From Cytospora piceicola (lineage: Eukaryota; Ascomycota; Sordariomycetes; Diaporthales; Cytosporaceae): a stretch of DNA of 64,000 bases. Position numbers and translations under genes: made by a program. The DNA is taken from contig JALQBC010000008.1 of NCBI GenBank assembly GCA_023375675.1, positions 1,282,431 to 1,346,430 on the forward strand, in the 5' to 3' direction. Every line of letters begins with the position of its first letter. Position 1 is the first letter of the stretch. The notes under the pieces were generated by a model. That model had not been told where the DNA came from and did no database searches. It was given only the letters and a program-made list of their open reading frames with translations. Below, piece by piece: positions 12,871-24,595 of this stretch.

Positions 12871-15800
12871 CTTATAACGTCTTTCGCAACGCTTTTAACA
12901 ACGCTTTCCGCGACGTTTTCTATAATGTTTTTCGACTGTAAGCCCTTTTAGCCGATCGCGATAATATTTAGTATAGCGAATAAGATATTAAAATACTTTA
13001 CAACGCAGTAGCGATAGTTTTATACCTAATTTAGCGCTTAAAGATAGCGGTATATATAAAACGGTCTACTAGCTACGGCTAAATAGTCGCTTTTAGCTTA
13101 ATTATACCTGTTCTTTAAGCTTTAGTTTTAATCTTTTAAAACTAGGTTAGATCGATTTAATTAAGTCGAAAAGACTTAAGAAATCTTATTTTCAACCTAG
13201 TATAGCCTTAAGAGAAGAGCTATATTTCTCTTTTATTACGCCTTTTTATTTTTAGTCTATTAAAATACTATCGGAAATCCCTATATATATACTACGATAA
13301 AACAACTAGCCGGAATCTTTATATTATATATTAATAAACGTTAAGATAGAGGTAGATAATTATTCTTATTTTAATACTTACTTTTCTCGAATAATTAATA
13401 TATTCTTTTCCGTCCTTTTTAGTCTGTTAAATAAAAGTAAAATAAATACTAGTTTTAAAAAATCGCTTTTAGCCTTTTACTTATTTTAGTTATTATTCTA
13501 TCGGCTTTATCCTTATACTAATCCCTCTATCTTCTAAATAATTTTTTAAACAATAAGCTTAATAAAAGGCTCCCTGTTATTATAAAGAAAACTAGTATAT
13601 AAGACCTAGTACTTACGTCGCGTTTACGCTACTATATTTTAATACTTTCGTCCGAAGTTATCCTTTAAAATAGGTAAGACCTTATTATATATCGCTATAC
13701 CGGGAGAGACGCCTTCGTCGTTTAAGAGAAGCCGCGATATTAGCCTCGCCTTTTCTTTACTCCTTTTCCTGTCGATTAGATGCGGAATACCTCTTTTATC
13801 GAGCTTTTTTTAAAGTTAAGTCGGCGTTTAAGAAAAGACACCTTCTTTTAGCTCTTTTTTCGGCTACAACGGCTTAATATTAGTCTTTTAATACGTAAGA
13901 AGCGTATATTTTTTTACATAAAAAACGTCTTTTACGGTATTATTTAAAAACTTTTTATCTAAGCTAATAAAGATAAGGCTTTTAGTAAGTATACCTATTT
14001 TTAGTTATTTAATAGAAACGTTTAGTTTTAGCTTTTTATCCGAGCCGATTAAAACGATAGTTATAGCAGGTATACCTATACTGTTTAACTACTTATCTAG
14101 CTTTTATCGTAATTATATAGTAGTGTTCCTTTAAAAAAGCGTTTATTTAAGCGGAATAGCCGTTAAGGCGACTTATCGTAGTCGGTTTTTATCCGAATCG
14201 GAGATAATATACGCGCCTTTATCTAAAGAGCTTATATTATAAAGTAGCTTTTATTTTAGAAGGATAGCCGTAAAGATGTCGCTTTATAGCTAGTTTATAT
14301 AAGAGTCGATAATAGCGTATATTTTTATCTTATTCGAAAAAGGGCGCTTCCCGTTTAACAGAATAACTATAGGTACGTCGTTTTGTCCTTATAGTTAGTC
14401 TTTTTCTTCGTCGATTATATATTTAGCTATTTTCTTCGAGTAGTCTTCGAGCTATAAAAGCTTACGTTTTAACGGGATAACTATAAGGATATTTATTAGT
14501 AGTCGGCTGCTTTTTAAAGGTATTATTAATATACAGGCTTAAATATATTTATTCGTAGTTTTTAAGAAAGTCGAACACTTTGCCTTTATATTTCGTATAA
14601 TTAACTTAGCTAAATCCTTCCGAAATAACTTACCCGAGGCCGACCGTATCTTCCTACGCTCTATATAGGTATATAAGCTTTAGTAGTTTATCGCGACTAT
14701 ATTAAAGACCTCGGGTAGTAGTATATAGTACGCTTTAGTATTATATCGTAAGTCGTTAGCTAAAGCGTCGGCGATTAGCAGATAAGTAATAAAAGGTCTA
14801 CGCTATTATATTTCTTAGCCTCCGCTTAAGGGGATACGCCGGTCGATAATCTATTAGCGAAGCTTCGGAACCGTTATATCGAATAGGCTTTTCGATTTAA
14901 ATAAGAGCTATATACGTTATATTACGTTAAGCCAGTCTTATTTTTAAAGCTCGAATATAATATAAACCGCGATAATACCCTTTTTCGTCTAGTACTTAAC
15001 CTTTTCTGTATAAAAGCAGAAATCTTCGATTATTATATTTATAAAACGTATTAGCTAGTCTACTAGTAGGTCGTCTTATAGTAGTTTAAACTCTTATATT
15101 ATAAAAAGGACTATAAGGCGGTTACAGTTTAACTTATTTAAAATCCTTCGCTAATCGGTAAGGCGGCCGAGGGTATTTTAAGTCGATAAAGACATTTTTT
15201 TAGCCGTTTCTTATACGAAGATATTTCTCGATAGTAACGGCTTTTTTCGGTCTTTCGAGTTTATAATCGCGTTTATTAAGGATATATAGTTATATCTTTT
15301 AAGGTATATAGTTATATTTCTCGAGGTATATAGTCGTGTCTTTTAATATATATAGTTATATTTCTCGAAAGTATATATTATACCTTTCGAAGGTATAATA
15401 AAGTAGCTTAAAAAATAATAAGAACTCGATATAAAAGACCTTAGTATTTAAATTTAAATCTCTCTATATAAAAGCTTTAATAATAAATTATTAGGCACTT
15501 TTATTAAGCACTTCTTAGGCATCTTTATTTCTATATTTTTAAGGCTTTAATTAAAAAGTATATTCCGGTTTACCTAATAATATAAAATTATCAGGCACCT
15601 TTATTAGGTACTTTTATTAGGTATCTTTATTTCTATATTTTTAAGGCACCGACTAAGAAGTATATTCCGGTTTACTTAATAATATAAAATAGCTAATACT
15701 ATTTTATAAACGCTTTTTTAGTTTCTTAACTTTACCTTATCCTTTACTATTAGATAGATATAATAATAACGGAATCTTAGTCTTCTTATCTTATTTATAA

Positions 15801-18800
15801 ACTAACATTTTTACATAAACCTTACTTAAGAAATCTTAGAGATATTTAGATTTTATTAGACTAATTCTTATTAGACTAATTTTTATTATATAAGTAACCT
15901 TAATCCGATATTAAACCTCCGGCTATTATAAGTAAGCATATAAGTAATATAAGACTTTTTCTTCTCTATCGCTATTAATAATATTTAAGCTAAACTATCT
16001 TTTAATTTTAAAAAGTCGGCTTCGAAGCCGACCTTTTAAAAAGAGGACGAAATAGCTAACTAATCTTATATAATGCTTAACGAGTTATCGATAGTAAGCT
16101 TTTAAGTTTTTATCTCGATTATTTAATACTAACTATATCTAATAAAACCGAACCTTTAAAGAAAGGATAAAATAGCTAACTAATCTTATATAATGCTTAG
16201 TAAGTTATCGATATAAACTTATAACTAAGCCGTTACCTTTACTATTACCTCTGCCGTTATCGTCGCCGCTAAGTAGTCTTTCTATATCCGGGGGGACGAT
16301 AAGCTAGTCGATAGCCTTTTACGGTTTTAGTAAAAGATAAGGGATAGATTTAAGGTATCTATATAGCTAAACTAAACACGTTTCTTTAATAAAGCCCTTA
16401 AGTTAATAGACTAACAGGCTTAGCTTAAAAACGACGAAATAAATACGTTATTATAGCTCGCTTAACAAGGATACGGTATAAGGTATTTCCTTCTCGAGGT
16501 ATTCTTATTACTAGTAAGCGTATAGGAAGATATTATTATTTAGTTAAATTAAGAAATAAAAGATATTAAGTCGGCCTCTGTCCGTGTTACAGTTATAAAC
16601 CTGTTATCTATCGGCTTATACTAAGCTTTAATCGTCGAGTTTAAAAGAAAGCTTTTATACTTCGACACGATATCGGCCTTACGAAAGCTATATATTGCCT
16701 TTACCTAAGAACTCTTCGTGCTTATCTTAGTAGCCGCTAGTATCGATATTTAGTTTTTACCTACTACGATCGTCGATATACCTTAATAATTAGGCAGGTA
16801 GGAGTATAGACTTTTTATTACTAAGATATAGCGTAGGATCGTCTACGAAGGTAACCCGACGGCGGTTACGAGTTAAAGCGAAAGTATTAAGGAGGTCGTT
16901 AAGCTATAGAAGGCCGCGATTGTTTAAAAGCTCGGTAATACTAAGGATAAGAATAGGCCCGAGGGATCGTTTAAGCCTTACGTTTAAAATAACTATATAA
17001 TTATCGTTAAAGTATATACCGATTAAAAGGCTAGCGATAAAGTGTTTCCTGTTAGTCTTAAGGATATTTTTACGTTAAGACTAAAGTTTAAAGACTTTTT
17101 AAAGTATTTTTAAGCCGACGAAGTATTTATCCTCGGCTTTTCTTAAAAACAGTATAAAAAACGCTTTAAAGATATCGTAAATAGCTTCCGGTATAACTTT
17201 TATTTAATCCCGTTCGTTAAAATTATATTAGTAAATTTCTCGAACCTATAAGCTCTTAACTTCTTAACTAGTTAGAATACCTTTTTCCCGGTTTTACTAT
17301 TTACACTATCCTTAAAGGCGTTTATACCGTTTACTTATCGCTAAGGGGCTTTATACTATTATATAAGAGCTAATATAGCAGTTATAATAGGCTTTTTAAA
17401 CTAGGTAAAGGGTTAGACTTAGTTTTTCTTCGACCTTATAATCGGCGTATATTAGTAAAGGGTTTTATAAGACTTCGAGACTTTTTAAGCTTAACGCCTT
17501 CTCGTTCTCTAATAGCTTACCGTAGCTATAAAGAACCTAGTAGTAGCTCGACGTTTACTAAGGTTCTTCGGGATATATTAGGCTTAGTATAAGTAATAGG
17601 CTAAGATAACGAACGAGGACTTTAAAATAGTACTTTAAACCGTTTCGATAGGGAAGAAAATACAAATTATAAAGGAAAAGCTTATAAAGGCTAAACGTCC
17701 GCCTTTTATACTCTATATCTAAAAGAAAAGATCTTTTAATAACGTATCGGTTTAGGAGGCGTTTCGGATCTAATAAGGCTGTCTAGCTATTTTTATAAGC
17801 TACGGCTTTAGCAAACCGGAGTTTAAAAACTATATACTTCTCGACGGTATAATCTGTCCTTTCTATATCTTTTACTATAGCTAGCTACGCTCCCTTAGCT
17901 ATATAATCGGCACTTTATATATTATACTAGTCTTATTAGAGTTTTATATATAATGTAATAAAGCTGTAGTACGTTTCGACCTTTACGAGCCTAAACTAAG
18001 TGTTTATTAAGAGCGGTTCCTCTTTTAGATTGTTTACAACGTTTTATAACGAGTTGCTTAAGCCGTTTAAAAGGTTAGTAACCGGCGGCTAAGTAAAGAC
18101 CATTACTTATTAGATTTTATACTTAAGGTTTAGTAGTCGATTATAAACTGTTAAGGTTTCCCGATCGTATTATTTAAGTATAACCCTTTCCGTTACGTGC
18201 CTGCTATATAAAGACCTCCGAACTCGGTAATATTCTCGGGGTATTAAAGCGAATCGTTACCGGTAGAAGGTTTTATTAAGTACCCGGACCTATTCGATCC
18301 GGTATAGAGCTTTTAAGATAAGTTTTATAGCGTTGTTTAGGATAATAATATTATTAATAAGGTTATAGGTACCTCGGATCTTTTATTTTAGCTAGCTTAG
18401 TTTACTTACTTATCGTAGATCCCGATAAGTAAACTATTTTAAAAGCTCGAACCCGAACTTAGTAGAGAGCGATAGGCTTTAAGGGAACGTTTAGAGATAA
18501 AAGCTCCCGATTTATCGTTTATAAACCTTAACCTACCGGACCCTTTATACGCCTAACTTATAGATAGTTAAAACTAGCTCCTCTCTTTCTAGTATCTTAA
18601 TTATAATACCGATAACCTCGACGTTAGCTAGCTTTAGTATTACCTTAACCGTTTTTATAGCGAGTAAAGGTATAGGTATAATAATTACTAAAGGTTATTT
18701 TTTAACTAAGAAGCTCTAAAAGCTTATCGGGATATTAACTCTTATCTCGGTATAAAAGGTGTTTTCGACTAAGCTTACAACTTCTTTTAGAAATACCTCC

Positions 18801-19270
18801 GTTATAACTATATCGACTATACCGGAAGGCGGAAGAGATTCGGTATAAAATATTACCTCGATTAATACCGCTAAAGTTATATACCTTTAAAAAAGCGATC
18901 GCTTCCGATAATAGTTTATAAATACGGCTTTTATTAGACGAGTATAAAGAGTAATCTTAGTAAGTATTAATCTTTTAAATTCTACTAATAATATATAAAT
19001 AACCGCAGTAAGCTTAACTAAAGGCTATCGAAAACGTTTTAATACTCGGTCTATTATTTCGAAACCTGTATATAGTAGTATTAACAGAAATATAAAAACT
19101 CGGAAAACTATAAAAAGGTTGTTTTTTACTCTAACCTCTGTTTTAAAGGTAAGATAGATATTATCGATAAGGCTGCCGTTTAAACGTAGAAGGCCGTTTA
19201 AAAGCCTTCTCTGTTATAGGCACTTTAGGATTCTTAAAACAGATATAAGGCTACGTAAGATCGCGGTTTA

Positions 19271-19935
19271 TAAAAGAGTAGCTAAAGCGACGATTAGTAG
19301 AAAAAACCTTTTATATATTAGGTTTATAGACTAGGTTTTCGGGATATAACTAATCGCGATTAATATCTTAAAACTACAGAACACGAATTCCGAAATCCTA
19401 CCTTTATCCCGTTATTACAGAAGTATCGTTATTAGCTTTACGACTTCGAGACGAATATCCTTTACCGGTCGAAGAAGTATACCGTAAAGTGTTATCTAGC
19501 ACTTAAAATCGAGCCGTTAAACCTTATAAGAAAGGTTAAAAACCTCTTTAAAAAGCTTCGAGATATCCTTTCGAGTAACGACGGTATTCCTACCGATTTA
19601 AGGGAATATATATGTCTTAAATACTTCGGTAGTTTTTAATAACTAAAGGACTTTCGAAAATATTACTTAACAGGTAGCTACTATATAAACCGAGATACTC
19701 TTAAGTTAATCGACGATAACTTTTCGATCGCCTACGTTAAAGTATAAGTATATCTTAAAGGTTAAAAGCCCGCCGGAAGTAATAGTAGTTAGACTTTATA
19801 GCTATTACCTTAAGATAAGGCTTCCGGGAAAAGGAAGACGTTCGGAAAGGGTAAGGCAGGTATTGCTATTAGAGGTGTTGCTACTAAAGGTGTTACTGTT
19901 AAAGGTGTCGTTACTAGAGGTATCGTTATTAGATA
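19271..19935 (+). pseudogene. RIP-killed reading frame (ghost ORF 2)
   Basis: A single + frame runs about 221 codons with only TAA/TAG interruptions (Gln/Trp codons under the RIP model). It retains protein-like blocks such as FRDITNRD, YDFETNILYRSKKYT, DGIPTDLREY and YINRDTLKLIDDNFSIAYVK. A basic Gly/Lys-rich tail with a pentapeptide repeat closes the frame at a double stop near 19,935. The frame was checked at several points and is continuous without indels. The family is not recognised. It probably belonged to a repeated element, since RIP targets duplicated DNA. Confidence 0.55.
19859..19933 (+). repeat. 15-bp repeat, five units, in frame with ghost ORF 2
   Basis: Units at 19859, 19874, 19889, 19904 and 19919 follow ggt(a/g)t(t/c)(g/a)(c/t)t(a/g)(c/t)ta(g/a)a approximately. 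In the ghost frame they encode Gly-Val/Ile-x-x-Lys/Arg five times, a basic pentapeptide tail. Confidence 0.8.
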
Positions 19936-20928
19936 ATAGCCGGTTTCGAATCTAAGGTCGACCTTAAAACGCTAGAATTTTAACGATAGTTACTCTTTAG
20001 AAAGGTCTTTAAAGCGCTAGTCCCTAAAGGTAAAAGATCTTATAATACGTCGACGATTATTACGGCTAGCTACCCTTTAGCTAAGATCGAGTAGTATATC
20101 GCTACTAGTGTAAGCGGTAACGTTAGACGATATCGTAGATAAGGGTAAGGATAACGCTAGTAGTGTTAATAATAACGACGGTAGCGATAGTAGCGATAGT
20201 TTTAAGGCTAACTATACCGACGATAATAACGATAGTTTTAAGGGTAAATAATAGTTCTGATAGGTAATAACGAAGATAATAACTTTATAATAATTAAGAG
20301 TAAGGATATTTAGATTAAAATATATAAATTTTAGGCGTTAAGATATTATACGAACGATTATAACTATTTATCGCTTTTATCGCCTTTACTATTTAATTAA
20401 ATAGCCTCCCCTTTTATCCCTTTTAAGCCGGGGGCCCTTTATAACTAACCTTTAAGCGACGATTCTTACGTTATCTATATCGTAATCTAATAGCTATCCC
20501 TTTAATATACGTTACGTCTTTTATAGCGGACCGACTATAAAAAGTATCGTAGCTACGTTACTTATTCTATAGCGGACCGAGTATACGTTATACTCCTTCT
20601 GTATAGTCTTTTACCCGGTATAGCTTAAGCCGACTATAAGATATACTAGAAATATTACCTATTAGCTTAGGACTAGAAGGCTAGGGGTCGAGGGCGTGAT
20701 AGAAGCCAGACGATTAAAACTCGAAGGTCGAGGTCGAGATAGAGATAGTAATAGTTACGATTAAAACCTCGAAGGCTAGCCTCGAAGGTCGAGGATATAC
20801 TTTAAAAATATTATCTGAACTTACGATATATATATCACACTCTAAAATACACTCTAGAAACTGTATTAGACTCGAGAATGTACTTTAGAAACAGTGTCTT
20901 AGGAGTTGAGACCTATTAAAATCGGAAA

Positions 20929-21332
20929 TTATCGCCTCTCGATGTCGAGGTAGCGCGTCTGTAGGATGTTGGACGAAGGGAGGTAGGACTGCTTAATGGT
21001 GCAGGGGAGGTCCTGGGGCGGCGAGATGGAGAAGTGGCCCCCTTTGGACTTGTCGAGGAGGCGGCAGAAGATGCTCGGGGAGTTAAAGTCGGGCCTTTGG
21101 AGGATGTGAGCGATGAGTCGCATGGGGATGGAGGACGGGATGGGTAGCTTCGTTTGCACGGGTCGACTACTACTCACCAGCACATAAAATCACAACTGCC
21201 GTCCATACCGATCATAGCACATGTTCGCATGTTTCCGATAATCCCGTAGTCCTTAATGGGGAGGTAGCCGCCGAAGCGGCTCCTCAGGGGGTTGGCACCG
21301 ATAGGTATGGTCGTGGGGCACTGAGAAGCCAT
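20929..21332 (-). pseudogene. GH15-like glycosidase, N-terminal fragment truncated at RIP border
   Basis: Reading the minus strand, exon 1 is 21332-21178 (51 codons plus 2 nt), the intron is 21177-21095 (GTGAGT...AAAG, 83 nt) and exon 2 is 21094-20929. The joined frame gives 106 aa. Conserved blocks are GGYLPIKDYGIIGNMRT (about residues 21-37), an FMCWPDFNSPSIF block (about 49-61), LLDKSKGGHFSIS and LPSSNILQTRYL. This is the characteristic start of the fungal glycoside hydrolase family 15 / six-hairpin glucoamylase-trehalase-like proteins, normally about 600-700 aa. The similarity stops abruptly after TRYL, a few codons later the frame ends, and RIP sequence begins. The catalytic domain with its glutamates is absent, so no enzyme activity is expected. 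The family call is from remembered motifs; the truncation is read directly. Confidence 0.8.
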
Positions 21333-24300
21333 TTTGAGCCTTTCTCTTGTCCAAGGACGCTATTTACTTGTGGTGAGAAGCCCTTATAAAGAAGGAGTAG
21401 GATCTCAGTGATGTACGTGGTGGACTGTATTTACTTTGGCTATCCGGGAATGCCGTATGTAGATCCTACAGCAATGCCAATCTGTGCATACGTCACGGTG
21501 TCTCTCAGCAGTCGCGATATGCAATGGCTTTAAACTCTGCCTCTCTTTGTTTATAAGCGTTAGCTGTGGCAGTAGTCCATAGAGCGCAGCTCAAGAGAGC
21601 TAGATCCTCATCTGAGTAAGCGATCAACCCCGAGTGAAGGTGAGTGACAGCATCGTGAACTCATCTCCTCCACTATCAAGCGTGCAACGGTATCTGGGCG
21701 AAGGAAGCCGGCAAAATGATATTCCCGGTTCTTTCAACAGTCTTCACGTCAGTCGATCTGGGAGCAGGTTCGAGCTTGTGTTCCTGAGCATTGATCTTGG
21801 CTCTGAAAAGAGCTCCGATCGTCTCGACAATGAACAAGAGCTGAGACCGCACGGCCCTCTAATTAAGCTTATCGTGAGACCCGCCCATCTGGTACTTACT
21901 GTGTATACAACTCATTGATCATTGCAGCGGTATGCCAGTATGTATGTACGATTGGTGGGTGGGTGTGCCCGAATTCCCCGTCTTGTTGACATCTTCGGTG
22001 ACGAGGCTGGTGGTATTATTTCCCTACCACAGTACTAAGTATTTCGCATGTAGTCGAATGCCCAATGACATCAAATTTACCGGGACATCAGGATGACGAT
22101 ATGGCATTAACATCCAAGACGTCGACTCTTCCAGGCTCCCAGGACACCCGGACACCTGGCTTGGCACGTGCTCCGTTTGAGTACGGAGTACATGATGTCT
22201 ATGTATCGCATGCCTGCCCAAGCACGTCAGAGTCGTCGAAAGGACTTGCTCATACCATACCATAGCAAGCTTTTCGCGCATCAATAAGTTCGATGTGCGT
22301 GCCCTGCATCCTGCGCAGCACAGGCTGACAGGGCAGTCAGTCGTATGAGTACCTACCTAGGTAGTTAATATACTGTGGCAGCCCTGGACGCCCAATATGA
22401 AGGTGATAAGCCTGATGAGGCAAAATATCCGGGGTAGCGGAAGCGGTATTGACATCATATCCAGCTGTTCCCCAGATTTTCGGGTGATCATTCTAATGAC
22501 TCGCATCCGGAGTCCGGCGTTGGTCTCCGGGCCAGTCTGTTGACTCTTGTTCCCTCCTGTCAGTCTGCTTTCACTTTGGACCCTGAGATAGCATAGTAGA
22601 TCATCAGGAGCCACACCCCGCTTGTCATTGACTGATCAGCAGAGCACATGCAGCAAGCAGACAAAGCAGACAAAGCAGACAAAGCAGACAAGCAGACGAG
22701 CTTTTTGATATCGAGAGCTTCATCAGTAAGTAGTAAGTAGACTTAGACTTGGCTGACTGGTCGCATGACCCGTTGGAGCAATAGCGTGCAACCTTGATTC
22801 AGCAAGTGGCTAAGCTGCTTTCAGTAAGTAGCTCCGACAGCTGTCCTTCGAACCAAAAGTCGGGTTGCTGAGCTGGATGCAGGTTGCTAGGAAGAGGTTC
22901 GGTCGAAGTTCGAGATTGAGGTCGTGGTCAAGGCAAGGCAGGGCAGAGCAGGGCAAGGCGTCGCAATTCAGATTTTATAAGCCAGTGGGGTCGAGAACAG
23001 CGCGAAGGTGCATCAGAAAGAAGAAGAAGAGAAAAAAAAAAACATTCCGAAACAAAGCCCCCACTGAATTGAAGCACGTCGATGACAGTGCTGATTCAAA
23101 GAAGATTCGATGGCCTGTGAAAAAGGCTTCCACAGCCCGAGAACTCCGTGGAGCGGTCAACGGCCGAGCAACAGAGGCGCAACAAAGGAGCCACCGAGGT
23201 GGATATGGTCCTATGTACGGTATCGTAGCTCTCTTTTGGAGATGCCCGTCGCAGATCCTCGTCGCAGATGGAAATCAGCCGAGACTTCGGATTTACCACT
23301 CCGTATACAGTCACCCTTTTTTTGAATTTTTGATGATGGATAGTCAGTTTGTGATTACTTGACATAAAAGAGCACGAGCCTATACGAAGTGCCTACCTAA
23401 AATGTGCCTTAATGTGCTAAAGCGCCTATGGGCACGTGCTTGGTATGTACAGATTCGTAGCCCCCTACCGACTTACACAGTACTGGGTGTAGGGAGCATT
23501 ATGCCAGGTAATCGGAGCCGAGGAATGGATGTTTTACACGGTACACAGTAGGCACCTACACTGAACTGATTGTGTTGTTGTCCCATCCCATCCAATCCCA
23601 TCCTGCCATCCAATCCTTCTACCAAGACTTCCAGGTCCTTCCTTAGGTACTTACTGTAAGTACAGTACCTAGATACCTAAAAAGGTCAGGGGTCCCCGGT
23701 AGTCCGGGTGGCTGAAGTCCAGCAGCCAATTCAGACGTGCCGCTGCCACGCCAAAAAGGCGGGCCCACCTTCATCTTGTCAGCTTTGTCTGCCAGTTCAG
23801 CCAGTCAGGCCAGTCTGCTCAGTCCAGGCTTTGTACCACAGTAAAACACTTACTAGCAACCGTGAGCCATTGCCGTTTCTCGAAGGCGTATACTAGTGTG
23901 AGGTACTCAGTAAAACCGTACACTAAGATTGGACTCCAACGACCCCCAAGACAAGGTTGTCTGCCCTGCTATGCTGTGCTTGGCATGGCTGCCCGCATGA
24001 CTGACTGCGTGCTTGATTTGGCCCTTTCAAGGTTACCTTGCCTTGCCCTGCCTGACGCTACGCCCCAAGTTGACAAACCACAGTTGCAGGCCCGGTAATG
24101 GCTTGACAGGATTCACGGGACCTCGGGAACCTTTGGTGGGAATTTCCTTGGGGAAACCACTTGGGGACTTCCCAGGCCCATGGTCATGTGTGTGCGTGGT
24201 GGTGGCTCCAGTCAGCCCGTCAGCCCGACAATCCATCCAATCCATCAGTCCGCCAGAGCCAGAGCCAGAGCCAGACCGCCTGCTGGTCAAGCAACGCAGA

Positions 24301-24595
24301 GTAGGAAAGCAAAACCGAGCCAAAATGCTGCAGTGCCAGCTGTATCAAGGCGGTCGGTCATCAATCCGATTAGCGACCCGTGCGTCCGTCCTTGACAAAG
24401 CCAATCGATCAGCAGAAGAGAGCGGCGCGCGCCTGTGTGGTGGGTGGAGGGGAGCAAACAAGGAGTGCATTGTGCAAGGGGACCTGTGGACCCGCAGCGT
24501 TGATTACCCACACAGTCTATTGCCCACACTGCAGAGTACCAGTAGATGACGGGCCCCCAAATCCTAATCCAGCTCATAAACCAAATAAATACACC
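21333..24595. other. Intergenic region, 3.3 kb
   Basis: Normal base composition, with no RIP signature. Several short ORFs on both strands (for example 22865-23362) are low-complexity, Arg/Lys- or Ser-rich and lack recognisable domains. I see no coding gene, tRNA or mobile element. It contains simple repeats (listed separately), a GAGCCA run near 24,253-24,275 and the 5' flank of the transporter gene downstream. Confidence 0.5.
22656..22697. repeat. 9-bp tandem repeat (gcagacaaa)n
   Basis: About four and a half copies of gcagacaaa, the last shortened to gcagacaa. Simple minisatellite in intergenic DNA. Confidence 0.85.

Larger units (their letters stand above)
1..20820. repeat. AT-rich RIP-degraded block (left)
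   Basis: Across this stretch CpA and TpG are strikingly rare, TpA is in excess and CpG is still common, which is the pattern left by RIP acting on CpA in repeated DNA of ascomycetes. ATG is so rare that almost no conventional ORF exists. The block is therefore interpreted as one or more old transposons or duplicated segments inactivated by C-to-T mutation. Composition returns to normal (frequent CA/TG) at about 20,820-20,930. Apart from the repeats and two ghost reading frames listed separately, I could not assign element families, LTRs or TIRs with confidence. The ORF at 636-917 (93 aa, Lys/Ile-rich) shows no recognisable domain and is treated as chance. Confidence 0.9.

Noticed and set aside
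12604..12877. Two overlapping ORFs with Asn/Asp-Arg-Phe periodicity
   Set aside because: Translations of a 15-bp minisatellite in two frames, not genes.
22865..23362. 165-aa Arg/Lys-rich ORF
   Set aside because: Low-complexity composition, poly-Lys from a purine tract, no domain, minus-strand ORFs equally open.
24380..24595. Upstream extension of the SLC35C2-like ORF
   Set aside because: The upstream start is GTG; the first in-frame ATG is 24596 and the extension has no family resemblance.
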